Source: Salipiger mangrovisoli
Lineage (GTDB): Bacteria; Pseudomonadota; Alphaproteobacteria; Rhodobacterales; Rhodobacteraceae
Assembly: GCF_015223355.1 (NCBI RefSeq)
Contig: NZ_JADFFK010000002.1
Coordinates: 186,001-250,000, forward strand
Direction of reading: 5' to 3'
DNA length: 64,000 nt
The translations under genes were made by a program, and so were the position numbers. Below, in pieces: positions 43,225 to 52,316 of this stretch. Every line of letters begins with the position of its first letter. The stretch's first letter is position 1. Below the pieces are notes generated by a model, which saw nothing but the letters and a program-made list of their open reading frames with translations, was not told where the DNA came from and ran no database searches.

Positions 43225-44168
43225 TTGGCGGTTTTCTTCTTCGCGGGTTGTGCCTCGGCCGCGGCGGCTTCGGCGAGTGCTTCCGCACCGGGCGCGGGCA
43301 GGTCACCGGCGATCGCGGGCGGCAGGCCCAGCAGCATGCGCAGGATGGTGGTCAGCTCGCTCCGCAGCTCGCGGCGGTCGGTCACGCGGTCGAGCATCCC
43401 GTGCTCGAGCAGGTACTCGGCGCGCTGGAACCCTTCGGGCAGCTTTTCGCGGATGGTCTGTTCGATCACGCGCGGACCGGCGAAGCAGATCAGCGCCCCC
43501 GGCTCGGCGATCTGCACGTCGCCCAGCATTGCATAGGAGGCGGTGACGCCGCCGGTGGTCGGATGGGTGAGCACGACGATATAGGGCAGCCCCGCCTCGC
43601 GCAGCATCTGCACGGCCACGGTGGTGCGCGGCATTTGCATCAGCGAGAGGATGCCTTCCTGCATCCGCGCGCCACCGGCGGCGGAGAAGAGGATCAGCGG
43701 GCGCTTGAGCTTCACCGCTTCCTCGGCGGCGGCAACGATGGCATTGCCGACGTACATGCCCATCGATCCTGCCATGAACGAGAAGTCCTGCGCGCAGGCC
43801 ACGACCGGGGTGCGGTTGATCTCGCCGGCGGCGACCAGCATGGCCTCGCGCTCGCCGGTGGATTTCTGCGCCGCCTTCATCCGGTCGGGGTATTTCTTCT
43901 GATCGCGGAAATGAAGCGGATCGGTGATCGGCTCGGGCACGGCGATCTCGTTGAACACGCCGCCGTCGAAAAGCGCGCTGAAGCGCGCGCGGGGCGTGAT
44001 GTTCATGTGGTGCCCGCAGGTGGTGCAGACGCCGAGGTTGTCCGTCACTTCGCGGTGGAACAGCATCGTCCCGCAGGACTCGCATTTGGTCCACAGGTTC
44101 TCGGGCACCTCGCGGCGCGAGAAGATCGAGTTGATCCGGGGACGGACGTAGTTGGTAATCCAGTTCAT
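43221..44168 (-). CDS. accD: Acetyl-CoA carboxylase carboxyltransferase beta subunit AccD
   Basis: 315 residues. The zinc ribbon C29-x2-C32-x15-C48-x2-C51 and the carboxyltransferase domain ([58 protein letters not shown]) are diagnostic. It makes malonyl-CoA with AccA on the AccBC-produced carboxybiotin, the first step of fatty acid synthesis. The C-terminal KKKTAK tail is a basic variable extension. Followed by folC in an overlapping pair; the short region before it holds no recognisable promoter. Confidence 0.96.
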   Translation of the reverse strand: MNWITNYVRPRINSIFSRREVPENLWTKCESCGTMLFHREVTDNLGVCTTCGHHMNITPRARFSALFDGGVFNEIAVPEPITDPLHFRDQKKYPDRMKAAQKSTGEREAMLVAAGEINRTPVVACAQDFSFMAGSMGMYVGNAIVAAAEEAVKLKRPLILFSAAGGARMQEGILSLMQMPRTTVAVQMLREAGLPYIVVLTHPTTGGVTASYAMLGDVQIAEPGALICFAGPRVIEQTIREKLPEGFQRAEYLLEHGMLDRVTDRRELRSELTTILRMLLGLPPAIAGDLPAPGAEALAEAAAAEAQPAKKKTAK

Positions 44169-44295
44169 GCGGTGCTGCCCTTGTGTTCCGAGCGTTCCGT
44201 GCGGCGTTCAGCGTTTTTGTGTTGGCGGTGACTTAAGCAAGAGGCAGGGGAAATGCAATCACGGCCTGCAAGGCGGCAGGACAGCCAGCTTGGAG

Positions 44296-44317
44296 CGCCG
44301 CTGGGATTTCAGCGGCG
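44296..44317. terminator. Hairpin at the end of the CPBP gene
   Basis: CGCCGCTG (44296-44303), loop ggattt, CAGCGGCG (44310-44317). The stem overlaps the last codons of the CPBP gene. On the minus strand it is a plausible terminator; no U-run follows. Confidence 0.45.
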
Positions 44318-45196
44318 AAGCACCAGACGCGCGGCCAGCCAGCTGACCAGCAGGGTCACCAGGTCGACCGGCAACATGCGCATCAGGGCCTCGGTGTCCG
44401 ACGGGCCAAAAGGCCAGCGCATCAACGCCAGTCCCGACATGTCCCCGCGCGGAGACACAAGCGCCATCGCCACGATATTGTTGGTGAAATGCAGGGCGAT
44501 GGCGGGTCCGAGCGTGCCTGACCGGGCGGTCAGGTCGGCCGCGGCAAGACCGAAGAGAAAGGCCCAGATCGCCACGCTCACCGCGGCACCGCCATAGGTG
44601 CCGGGCGCATAGTGACCAAGCGCGAAAAGCGCCGAGGGCACGGTCAGCCAGACCCAGGGCTGCGGCAGGCGCGCCGCAAGCTGGCTTTGCAGGTAGCCGC
44701 GGAACAGCAGCTCCTCGCTGCTTGTCTGGATCAGGATTCCCACCAGCGCCAAAGGAAGCAGCGCCAGCCAACGCAGCGCCGGAAGGCCGGGTTCGAGTGG
44801 CTCATCGAGTGCCCAGATCATCAGCGCCGCGCCAAGCAGCGCCGTGAGCGCAGAGGCAAGGCCGACGCGCAGGAACTGTCCGAGGGCGAGCGGCAGCGGG
44901 CCGATCAGCGTCAGCGGCGCGCGGTCATGCACCACCCGCGCGGCGAGCATCGCCCCGATGCCGAGTGCACCCATCGAGAGCAGCAGCACCAGCATGGCGA
45001 GCGGCGTGTCAGCGCGGTGGAGGGCACCGGCAAGCGCCGCGCTGCTGTCGGAGGGGGCCGCCAGCATGACGAGGCCGAACAGCAGCTGCCCCAGCAGGAA
45101 CGTCACGACGCCCGTCAGCACCAGCCCAAGTGCCAGACGCCAGAGTCCGGTCTTCCGCGCGGGCTCGGTCAGGCTCGAGAAGGCGCGATAGCTCAT
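44309..45196 (-). CDS. CPBP family intramembrane metalloprotease
   Basis: 295 residues with about eight hydrophobic segments. EE at 161-162 and R166 form the EExxxR motif (QTSSEELLFRGYLQ), followed by the conserved FALGHY with a zinc-ligand histidine and a late HFTNN motif, the Abi/CPBP signature. These CAAX-protease-like enzymes act on membrane proteins or bacteriocin-immunity targets. Substrate unknown. No bacteriocin gene nearby. The start ATG 45196 has no strong ribosome site. Confidence 0.82.
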   Translation of the reverse strand: MSYRAFSSLTEPARKTGLWRLALGLVLTGVVTFLLGQLLFGLVMLAAPSDSSAALAGALHRADTPLAMLVLLLSMGALGIGAMLAARVVHDRAPLTLIGPLPLALGQFLRVGLASALTALLGAALMIWALDEPLEPGLPALRWLALLPLALVGILIQTSSEELLFRGYLQSQLAARLPQPWVWLTVPSALFALGHYAPGTYGGAAVSVAIWAFLFGLAAADLTARSGTLGPAIALHFTNNIVAMALVSPRGDMSGLALMRWPFGPSDTEALMRMLPVDLVTLLVSWLAARLVLRR

Positions 45197-45399
45197 CGAC
45201 GCGCGGGCCGGGACCGAAGGCGCATCGATGAGGTGTGGGCGAGGGGAGTGTGCTTATGTGGGCGCATGACTGCGGTCCTTTTCCGACGATGTTCAGATGC
45301 TTGGGGCGGGCTGTCAATGCGCGGGATCGTGACAGGCCGTTGCCGGACGCCACCGCTTTCGTTCTTGTGCGGGGCAGGGGGCTTCGCTAACCCGGATCC

Positions 45400-46011
45400 A
45401 TGATCGCGATCCCCGGAAAAGGCCGCGCCCTGCGTCGGCGGTGCTGCGCGGCGCTTCTGGCGTTTTCCGCGCTGGCCTCCTGTGACGACATGACGGGCAA
45501 GGGGCGGCCGCCGCTGCTGCGGGCGCCGCTTGAAGAAGGCGCGGTGGTTGTCGCCGGCCCCGGCGGCTATTGCATCGACCCGGTGACGCTCGACCGCCGT
45601 GCGGGACAGGGCTTCGCGGTGCTAGCCTCATGCCAGATCCTCAGCGGCGGCGAGACCGGGGCCTTCGTCGACCCGATGATGCTGACGGTGACCGTGGGAG
45701 CTGCCGGCGCCTCCGGCACCCTGCCGTCTCCCGCGACCATGGCCGCAGAGGCCGGTCAGCAGGCGATCTCGGGCAGCGCGCTGCGCGGCGGGCTATCGCT
45801 GGTTCATCTTGCCTCTGGGGGCAACCGCGTGCTGCCGGAGGGCGACCCGCGGTACTGGCGCGGCGCGTTCCGGCTGAACGGCAGGCTGGTGCTCATGGCG
45901 CTCTACGCGCCGCGGGACGGGGCCTTGGCCGGGAGCGACGGGGCAGAGATGCTGCGGGCGGTCCATGCCCGCATGGTCGCGCTCAGCCCCGAGGCGGCGG
46001 CGCAACGCTGA
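45400..46011 (+). CDS. Putative lipoprotein of unknown function
   Basis: 203 residues. A basic start (RALRRRCC), a hydrophobic run and the lipobox LASC with C28 indicate export and lipidation. The mature part (GPGGYCIDPVTLDRRAGQGF, LVHLASGGNRVLPEGDPRYW) is a beta-rich globular region without recognised motif, similar to small roseobacter lipoproteins of unknown role. It begins a run of plus-strand genes (45400-48285). Confidence 0.6.
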   Translation: MIAIPGKGRALRRRCCAALLAFSALASCDDMTGKGRPPLLRAPLEEGAVVVAGPGGYCIDPVTLDRRAGQGFAVLASCQILSGGETGAFVDPMMLTVTVGAAGASGTLPSPATMAAEAGQQAISGSALRGGLSLVHLASGGNRVLPEGDPRYWRGAFRLNGRLVLMALYAPRDGALAGSDGAEMLRAVHARMVALSPEAAAQR

Positions 46012-46128
46012 CGGCCCCTCGGCCCGCCGCCCCGTTTATTCGATCTTCGGGATTTGCCATAAGATCCGCAACGCGCCCCGGTCACGGTGAGGATCAGGGC
46101 GAAAGGCGGGACAAGGGGCCAGAGACAG

Positions 46129-46905
46129 ATGGCAAGGCAATGGGGCGGCAGGTGGATGCGGCAGGCGCTGCAGGCGGCATCGCTCCGGCGCTGGTCGCGG
46201 CTTGCAGGGGCCGCCCCGGACATGCCCCTGGCGGAGCTGCGCAGCCAGCGCAGCGCGGCGCGCCGCCTGCGTCTCCGCCTGGATGACCTTCTGCACGTGG
46301 CCGAGGAACGGCTGGCGCTGCCGCTTGTCGGCAACTCGGCCTTTCCGCGTCCCGCCGATGCCGACTGGGCCTGGCGCCCCGAGCTCTGGCGGGGGCCGCT
46401 ACCGCAGCCCGGCATTGCGTCTGTCCCGTCCAAGGCGCACCTCGGGGCCGAGGCGACGCTCTTCCACGACTGCCCGCGTTCCGAAATCACCCTGCGGCAG
46501 ATTCGCAACCAGCGCGAATCCGACCTTGCGCCCTACGGGCTGCGCCTCGACGTTTTCCGGTTCAGCGGGTCCTACCTGTCGCTGGCGGTGGACCTGCCGC
46601 CCGAGGCCTGCGCCGGGCTGGGTCGGCGTCACCTGATCCGGGTCGATACGATTGTCGAGATGGAAAAGCCGCTGGAAATCTTCGCGCGACTCAACATCCG
46701 CCATGGGCCGAACACCGAGCAGATCGTGCGCGAGCTGCCGCTGAACGCCGAGGAGATCAACGCCGAGTTCGACCTCGCCTACACGCGGCTCAACGAGAAG
46801 AGGGTAGAGAGCATGTGGCTCGACCTGATCTTCGAGGGGCCTGAGATGAATCAGGTCATCCTGCGGGACATGACCTTCAGCCGCCGCCCGCGTGCGGAAT
46901 TCTGA
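46129..46905 (+). CDS. Uncharacterised conserved protein (DUF6478-like)
   Basis: 258 residues, cytoplasmic by composition. Basic N-terminal RQALQAASLRRWSRLAG, then a beta-rich domain with WRGPLPQPGIASVPSKAHLG and ITLRQIRNQRESDLAPYGLR, and FRFSGSYLSLAVDLP. It resembles proteins of roseobacters grouped as DUF6478; no catalytic residues are evident. The following gene (13 bases away) is also uncharacterised, and the two are probably co-transcribed. The ATG at 46129 is preferred; a 14-codon earlier reading lacks a ribosome site. Confidence 0.6.
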   Translation: MARQWGGRWMRQALQAASLRRWSRLAGAAPDMPLAELRSQRSAARRLRLRLDDLLHVAEERLALPLVGNSAFPRPADADWAWRPELWRGPLPQPGIASVPSKAHLGAEATLFHDCPRSEITLRQIRNQRESDLAPYGLRLDVFRFSGSYLSLAVDLPPEACAGLGRRHLIRVDTIVEMEKPLEIFARLNIRHGPNTEQIVRELPLNAEEINAEFDLAYTRLNEKRVESMWLDLIFEGPEMNQVILRDMTFSRRPRAEF

Positions 46906-46918
46906 GCGGAAAGACGTG

Positions 46919-47305
46919 ATGAGCGACTACATTCTGACCAAGACCCGTTTCCGCGAGGGCGTCTGGCATGGTCTTCTCGCGGGTCCCGCCGGCAGCCAGC
47001 CCGAGATCGACGTCACGCTCGACGACGCGCCGGTGCGCGGCGTCACGCTGGCGGCGATGACCGAGCCCGGCCGCTGGGCGCTCGAGGTGCCGGTGCCGCT
47101 CGAAGCGGTCGGAGACGGCGTGCGCACCTTCCTGATCCGCGAGGCGGCCAGCGGGGCGGTGCTGGACAGTTTCACGCTGATCGCGGGCGAAGCGCTTGGC
47201 GATGACATCCGCGCCGAGATGGCGCTGCTGCGCGCCGAACTCGACTTGCTCAAGCGCGCCTTCCGCCGTCACTGTCTTGAGACGGAGCGCACCGCGGCAG
47301 GTTGA
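46919..47305 (+). CDS. Conserved protein of unknown function
   Basis: 128 residues. A beta-rich N-terminal part (EIDVTLDDAPVRGVTLAAMT, PGRWALEVPVPLEAVGDGVR) is followed by a helical C-terminus ALLRAELDLLKRAFRRHCLE that may be a coiled coil. No family was recognised. It follows the DUF6478-like gene by 13 bases, and its partner relationship is inferred from that spacing only. Confidence 0.55.
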   Translation: MSDYILTKTRFREGVWHGLLAGPAGSQPEIDVTLDDAPVRGVTLAAMTEPGRWALEVPVPLEAVGDGVRTFLIREAASGAVLDSFTLIAGEALGDDIRAEMALLRAELDLLKRAFRRHCLETERTAAG

Positions 47306-47370
47306 CCTTGCCTTGGCCAAGCGCCAGTGTGGCTTGGATTTTTCTTTTCGGCGCATCGCCCGGAGTCCCC

Positions 47371-48285
47371 ATGTCCCCTCTGCGCGGCATTGCGCTGAAA
47401 CTCACCGCCGTGGTGCTCTTTGTCATTATGTCCGCCATCGTGAAGTCCACCTCCGACGAGGTGCCGACCGGCGAGGCGGTGTTCTTCCGCTCGATCTTTG
47501 CCATGCCGGTCATCGTCGGCTGGCTGTTGTGGCGCGGCGATTTGCGAACCGGCCTGCGCGTCGCCAGCCCACTGGCGCATGTGCTGCGCGGCATCGTCGG
47601 GGTCGGGGCGATGGGCTGTAGCTTCGCGGCCTTGGGGCTCCTGCCGCTGCCCGAGGTGACGGCGCTCGACTATGCCGCGCCGCCGCTGACGGTGATTTTC
47701 GCGGCGCTGCTGCTCGGCGAGAAGGTGCGGTTGTTCCGCATCTCGGCGGTGGGCATCGGGCTGCTCGGGGTGCTGGTGATCATGCTGCCGCTGCTCACCG
47801 TGTCAGAGGTCAGCCCGGCGGTGCTCTGGGGGATCGGTTTCGTGCTGACCTCGGCCGTGCTGCGGGCGCTGGTGCAGATCCACATCCGCCGCATGGTGCA
47901 GACCGAGCAGACCTCGGCCATCGTCTTCTATTTCTCGCTGACCGCGACCGCGCTTTCCCTGCTGACGCTGCCCTTCGGCTGGGTGGTGCCCGACCCGATG
48001 ACGCTGCTGCTGCTGATCAGCACCGGGCTTGTTGGCGGCGTGGCGCAGATCTGCCTGACTTCGGCCTACAAGGGCGCCGAGGCCGCGCTGCTGGCGCCCT
48101 TCGACTATGCTTCGATCCTGTTCGCGATCATCATCGGCTATGTCGTCTTCGCCGAGGTGCCAACTCCGCTGATGCTTGTCGGGTCGGCGATCGTGATTTC
48201 CTCTGGAATTGCCATCATCCTGCGCGAGCGGGCGCTTGGCCTGAAGCGGCACAGGGCGCGGCCCGGCATGACGCCGCAAGGCTGA
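47371..48285 (+). CDS. DMT superfamily transporter (EamA family)
   Basis: 304 residues with ten hydrophobic segments in two EamA repeats. The first repeat runs RGIALKLTAVVLFVIMSAIV to ALDYAAPPLTVIFAALLLGE, the second starts VSPAVLWGIGFVLTSAVLRA and ends at FDYASILFAIIIGYVVFAEV. Such proteins export amino acids, metabolites or drugs; the substrate is unknown. GGAG precedes ATG 47371. It is convergent with the GntR regulator with nine bases between the stops. Confidence 0.88.
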   Translation: MSPLRGIALKLTAVVLFVIMSAIVKSTSDEVPTGEAVFFRSIFAMPVIVGWLLWRGDLRTGLRVASPLAHVLRGIVGVGAMGCSFAALGLLPLPEVTALDYAAPPLTVIFAALLLGEKVRLFRISAVGIGLLGVLVIMLPLLTVSEVSPAVLWGIGFVLTSAVLRALVQIHIRRMVQTEQTSAIVFYFSLTATALSLLTLPFGWVVPDPMTLLLLISTGLVGGVAQICLTSAYKGAEAALLAPFDYASILFAIIIGYVVFAEVPTPLMLVGSAIVISSGIAIILRERALGLKRHRARPGMTPQG

Positions 48286-48294
48286 CCGCCCGCG

Positions 48295-48984
48295 TCAGTC
48301 GCTGAACTGGTCAGGATGGGTCAGCCGCTGCTCCGGCAGGCGACGGAGCGCGCCGCGCAGGTGGTAGCGGATGGCCGCAGCAGCCCCCTCGGCATCCCGC
48401 ATGGCGATGCGATCGACGAGCGCGCTGTGCTGGCTGATCATGTCGGAGGGTGTGAAGCTGCCTTCGACCGTGAAGCGCACGCGGTCGTTGTAGAGCTTCC
48501 AGCCCTCAAGGTAGGGCCAGATCGTGCCGTGACCGACGCGGTCCGCGAGGGTCCGATGGAAACGGTCGTCGAGCCGAAGCAGGTCGCGCGGGCCGCGCAG
48601 TCCGACCAACTTCTGCCGGGTGATCTGTTCGCGAAGTTCGCCGAGAAAGTCACTGTCCGCCGTCTGAGAGACCTGCCGGACAATCTCGACCTCGGCCTGT
48701 TCGCGCAGGAACATCACATTGCGCAAGCGGCGTTCCGAGATCGGCAGCACCGTGGCATGATCGGGCGCATTGCGCTCGACCAGACCTTCCGCGGCGAGCA
48801 GAAGAAATGCGTCGGACACCGATTTCGGCGACGCGCCGCGGTCTTCGGCAACCCCCTGGAGCAGGATCCGGGTGCCTGTCGGAATCCGGTTGCGACAGAT
48901 GCTGTCTCGCAAGCTTCTGAAGATCTTGTCCCAGGGACGAGCAAGTGGATCGATACTCTCCGCGGCCGCAACCTGAAACGCCAT
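48295..48984 (-). CDS. GntR family regulator with FCD domain
   Basis: 229 residues. The N-terminal winged helix (about 15-80; PWDKIFRSLRDSICRNRIPTG, VSDAFLLLAAEGLVERN) and an FCD effector domain whose metal ligands are D in LDDRFHRTL, H in SQHSALVDRI and H in IRYHLRG, matching FadR-subfamily regulators of carbon metabolism. Target and ligand unknown; the convergent DMT gene is not a usual target arrangement. The region before it (48985-49034) is short and modC ends there. Confidence 0.82.
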   Translation of the reverse strand: MAFQVAAAESIDPLARPWDKIFRSLRDSICRNRIPTGTRILLQGVAEDRGASPKSVSDAFLLLAAEGLVERNAPDHATVLPISERRLRNVMFLREQAEVEIVRQVSQTADSDFLGELREQITRQKLVGLRGPRDLLRLDDRFHRTLADRVGHGTIWPYLEGWKLYNDRVRFTVEGSFTPSDMISQHSALVDRIAMRDAEGAAAAIRYHLRGALRRLPEQRLTHPDQFSD

Positions 48985-49034
48985 GACAAGGAACCCAAAA
49001 GCTTACGCAGGGGAAATCTATTGAAGCTGGAATA

Positions 49035-50147
49035 TCAAAGCAATCCTTGACCGGTAGGCCCGCCTAGGCCGCCGATGTCCTCTGGCGCGACGGCAACAGT
49101 CTTCATGACCGCGTGGCAGGCAACCCCGGGCGCGAGAACCAGCGCCTCGGCCGAACGCCGGGTTATGCGGGCAAGCAGGCGTCCGGCGGGGGTTTCCAGC
49201 GAAACCAGCGTCCCTGGTCCATCACCCGACCGGATTTCCTGCACCCGTCCGCTGATGATGTTCAGCGCCGAGAGCCCTTCGGGCCGCTGCCTCGACAGGA
49301 TCACGTCATGGGCCGCGATGCGGACCCGGACCGGGGTGCCCGGTGCCGCGCCAAGCCGGGGAATGAACAGCGGTGTCCCGCCCGCGTCAAGCTCGGTGAG
49401 GCCGTCGTCATGGTGCCGGGTGACCCGGCAGCTCAGGACCGCGCCGGCGGCCCGCGCGCCGAGCGGGGTCACGGCCGGATCTGCCAGAACCTCGGCGGCC
49501 GGCCCCTGCCGGGTGACCCGTCCGGCTTCGAGCGCGACCACCGTGGTGGCCAGGCGCGCGACCTCGGCGGCGGAGTGGCTGACGAAGAGGATGGGAATGG
49601 AGGCTTCGTCCCGCAGCCGCTCGAAATAGGGCAGGATTTCGGATTTCCGCGCCTCGTCCAGCGCCGCCAGAGGCTCGTCCGCAAGGATCATGCGCGGGGC
49701 GGAGAGCAGCGCGCGCCCGATGGCGACGCGCTGCTTCTCGCCGCCGGAAAGCGCGCCGGGGCGGCGCTCGAGCAGCGCGCCGATGCCAAGCATCTCGATC
49801 ACGCGTTTCTCTTCGGCGGGTCTTGGGCGCTGTGCCGAGAACCACGTGCCATAGCGCAGGTTCTGCCGAACCGAGAGGTGCGGGAACAGCCGACCTTCCT
49901 GGAAGATGTAGCCGACGCGCCGCCTGTGCGGCGGCAGCCAGACCCCCCGCGCCGTGTCGAACAGCACGTGATCTTCAGCCGCCACCCGCCCGGCGTTCGG
50001 CCGCAGCAACCCGGCGACGGCGTTGACGATGGTGGTCTTTCCCGACCCCGAGCGCCCGAACAGCGCGGTGATCCCCGCCGGGGCCTCGAAGCGGGCATCG
50101 AGGTCGAAGCCCGCGAACCGGTGCTGTATCGTCACCGAAAGCGTCAT
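49035..50147 (-). CDS. modC: Molybdate ABC transporter ATP-binding protein ModC
   Basis: 370 residues. Walker A GRSGSGKT (31-38), signature ALSGGEKQRVAIGRAL, Walker B MILADEPLAALD, then two TOBE-type molybdate-binding segments at the C-terminus (LSALNIISGRVQEIRSGDGP and ARITRRSAEALVLAPGVACH). It powers molybdate uptake with ModAB. The ATG at 50147 overlaps the modB stop by four bases; a longer reading through modB is an artefact. Confidence 0.95.
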   Translation of the reverse strand: MTLSVTIQHRFAGFDLDARFEAPAGITALFGRSGSGKTTIVNAVAGLLRPNAGRVAAEDHVLFDTARGVWLPPHRRRVGYIFQEGRLFPHLSVRQNLRYGTWFSAQRPRPAEEKRVIEMLGIGALLERRPGALSGGEKQRVAIGRALLSAPRMILADEPLAALDEARKSEILPYFERLRDEASIPILFVSHSAAEVARLATTVVALEAGRVTRQGPAAEVLADPAVTPLGARAAGAVLSCRVTRHHDDGLTELDAGGTPLFIPRLGAAPGTPVRVRIAAHDVILSRQRPEGLSALNIISGRVQEIRSGDGPGTLVSLETPAGRLLARITRRSAEALVLAPGVACHAVMKTVAVAPEDIGGLGGPTGQGLL

Positions 50148-50836
50148 GTGCCCGCCACCCGCCGCTGTGCCCGCCGCGCCAGCCATTCCGACAGCAGCAA
50201 GGCCGACATGGCCACGGCAACCGAGACCGCCACCAGCCGCAGCGCGGCGCTTTCGCCACCGGGCACCTGCAGGAAGGCGTAGATTGCCGAGGGCAGGGTC
50301 TGGGTCTGGCCGGGGATGTTCGACACGAAGGTGATCGTCGCGCCGAATTCGCCCATCGCCTTGGCAAATCCGAGCACAGACCCGGCGATGATGCCGGGCA
50401 GGATCAGCGGCAGGGTGACGGTCAGGAAAACCCAGACCCGCGAGGCGCCAAGGGTGGCGGCGGCTTGCTCCAGCTTGGGGTCCACTGCTTCGAGCGACAG
50501 GCGCATGGCGCGCACCAGCAGCGGGAAGGCCATGATCCCGGCGGCCAGCGCGGCACCGGTCCATCGGAAGGCAAAGACCACGCCGATCTCCTGCAGCACC
50601 GAGCCCACCGGGCCGCGCGTGCCGAAGGTCAGCAGCAGCAGGTATCCGGTGACCACCGGCGGCAGGATCAGCGGCAGGTGCACCAGCCCGTTCAGCAGCC
50701 ATTTGCCGGGAAAGCGCCAGCGTGCCAGCGCATAGGCCGCCAGCAGCGCCGGCGGCAGGCCGAAGAGCGTGGCCCAGAGCGAGACCCGCAGCGAGAGCCG
50801 CACCGCCTGCCATTCCTCAGGACCAAGCCACTCCAT
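50144..50836 (-). CDS. modB: Molybdate ABC transporter permease ModB
   Basis: 230 residues with five to six hydrophobic segments and the EAA loop motif AAATLGASRVWVFLTVTLPL typical of binding-protein-dependent permeases. It forms the channel of the molybdate importer. Start ATG 50836 lies three bases after the modA stop, so the three genes are a tight operon modABC. Confidence 0.95.
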   Translation of the reverse strand: MEWLGPEEWQAVRLSLRVSLWATLFGLPPALLAAYALARWRFPGKWLLNGLVHLPLILPPVVTGYLLLLTFGTRGPVGSVLQEIGVVFAFRWTGAALAAGIMAFPLLVRAMRLSLEAVDPKLEQAAATLGASRVWVFLTVTLPLILPGIIAGSVLGFAKAMGEFGATITFVSNIPGQTQTLPSAIYAFLQVPGGESAALRLVAVSVAVAMSALLLSEWLARRAQRRVAGT

Positions 50837-50839
50837 GTG

Positions 50840-51628
50840 TCAGCTGCCAGTGCCGGCTGGGGCGGCCATCACGAAGCCCTGCGCCTCGAAGACGGCACGC
50901 GCCTCGTCGCCGTGCAGGTGGCTCAGGAAGTCCGCCGCGGCAACGCCGTCGCGACCGGAAAGCCGTGCTGCGGGGTAGATGATCGGCGCGTGGCTGTCCT
51001 CGGGGAAGGTGCCGATCACCGAGACCGCTTTGTCCGCGGCGGCATCGGTGGCGTAGACGATGCCGAGCGGCGCCTCTCCGGTCGAGACCAGTGCCAGCGC
51101 GGCGCGCACGTTGTCTGCCTGGGCGACGCGCGGGGCGACCTGCGGCCAGAGCCCGAGCGACTCCAGCGCCGCCTTGCCGTAGATGCCCGCCGGCACCGCG
51201 TCGACCAGCGCCATGGCGAGCCGGCCGTCGCCCAGCAACGCGGGCAGGTCGAGCGCGTCCGAGATCTCGACGGGCTCGGCCTCGGTGCCATGGGCGATCA
51301 GTACGATGGAATTGCGCAGAAGGTCACTGCGCGTGCCGGGTTCGAGCAGGCCGTCCGTCTCGAGCTCATCCATCCAGGCCTCGTTGGCCGAGATGAAGAT
51401 GTCGGCGGGTGCGCCTTGCTGGATCTGCCGCGCCAGTGCCGAGGAGCCCGCGAAGGAGATGGTGATCTCGTCGCCGGTCCGAGCCTCGTAGTCGGCGGCG
51501 ATATCTTCCAGCGCGGTTTTCAGACTGGCGGCGGCGAATACCACCACCTCCTCGGCCTGTGCCGCAAGGGGGAGGACGATGAGCAGGGCTCCGGCGACGA
51601 GCGGGCGCAGGCGGCGGGCAAAGGGCAT
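50840..51628 (-). CDS. modA: Molybdate-binding periplasmic protein ModA
   Basis: 262 residues. A signal peptide (RRLRPLVAGALLIVLPLAAQ, cleavage near AQA-EE at 25) is followed by VVVFAAASLKTALEDIAADY and FAGSSALARQIQQGAPADIF, which carry the molybdate ligands, plus GYGKAALESLGLWPQVAPRV-like IYGKAALESLGLW. It binds molybdate or tungstate in the periplasm. ATG 51628 follows GGGGCAATCC-like upstream sequence without a strong site; TTCC. A palindromic ModE-type site lies 22 bases upstream. Confidence 0.95.
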   Translation of the reverse strand: MPFARRLRPLVAGALLIVLPLAAQAEEVVVFAAASLKTALEDIAADYEARTGDEITISFAGSSALARQIQQGAPADIFISANEAWMDELETDGLLEPGTRSDLLRNSIVLIAHGTEAEPVEISDALDLPALLGDGRLAMALVDAVPAGIYGKAALESLGLWPQVAPRVAQADNVRAALALVSTGEAPLGIVYATDAAADKAVSVIGTFPEDSHAPIIYPAARLSGRDGVAAADFLSHLHGDEARAVFEAQGFVMAAPAGTGS

Positions 51629-51649
51629 GGGGGGCAATCCTCGGAAAGT

Positions 51650-51671
51650 GATATATTCGCGTGAACATATC
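51650..51671. promoter_or_regulatory. ModE-type palindromic operator before modA
   Basis: GATATATTC (51650-51658) and GAACATATC (51663-51671) are inverted repeats matching at eight of nine positions, spacer GCGT. ModE sites (molybdenum boxes) are AT-rich palindromes of this kind, and the site lies between modE and modA. Confidence 0.6.
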
Positions 51672-51697
51672 GCAATCGGATCCCGGCGCGGCAAGCG

Positions 51698-52096
51698 TTA
51701 TTTCCCCTCGGGAATATCGGAGGCAGGGTGCTGCGCTGGCCGAAGCAATCCTCGCAGGGTCTCTATGCGGTCGGCCCCGGCAACGGCGATGGTCTCTTCC
51801 AGCGCGCGATAATTGGCCAGCACCTCGTCGCCTGTCTCGGTCAGATGCGCGCCGCCGCCTTTGGCACCCCCCCGGCTGCTGTCCACCAGCGGCGCTCGGA
51901 AGGCGGAGTTCATCTCTTCCACGAGGCTCCAGGCGCGCTTGTAGCTCATCGCCATGGCGCGGCCCGCGGCGGCGATCGAGCCGGTCTCGCGGATATGCTC
52001 CAGCAGGTCGGCCTTGCCCGGTCCGAGCATCGCGTCGGTGCCGAAGAGGATGCGCAGCCGCAGGCGCGTGGCGCTGTCTGGAGGTGTCTCGCTCAT
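51698..52096 (-). CDS. modE: ModE-type molybdenum-responsive regulator, DNA-binding domain only
   Basis: 132 residues with the ModE N-terminal winged helix (LLEHIRETGSIAAAGRAMAM then SYKRAWSLVEEMN). The C-terminal tandem molybdate-binding TOBE domains of E. coli ModE (262 residues) are absent, as in the short ModE/MopB-like proteins of alphaproteobacteria. It is upstream of modABC on the same strand and is probably its repressor, perhaps with an additional sensor protein. ATG 52096 is chosen; a 17-codon longer reading lacks a ribosome site. Confidence 0.85.
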   Translation of the reverse strand: MSETPPDSATRLRLRILFGTDAMLGPGKADLLEHIRETGSIAAAGRAMAMSYKRAWSLVEEMNSAFRAPLVDSSRGGAKGGGAHLTETGDEVLANYRALEETIAVAGADRIETLRGLLRPAQHPASDIPEGK

Positions 52097-52316
52097 GTCC
52101 AAGTCATCCCGCATCCGGCGCAGGCTGGCAAGCCGGGGCGCGCCCACTCCGGCCGCTCAAGGGAGGGATGATCGCAATGAGGGCGAAAAGGCCACGCGGC
52201 CGCACAGCCGCGCTTTTCCTGCATTGTCTTTCCGTTACGTCTGACCAAGACTGGCCACAATCAACAGCGGGGCCGCCCGGAAGAGGCGGCCGCACAAGGG
52301 ACACAGGGAGACAAGA

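Noticed and set aside
49035-50813. ModB-ModC fusion reading on the minus strand
   Set aside because: Upstream part is another frame of modB; modC starts at 50147 with the usual four-base overlap.
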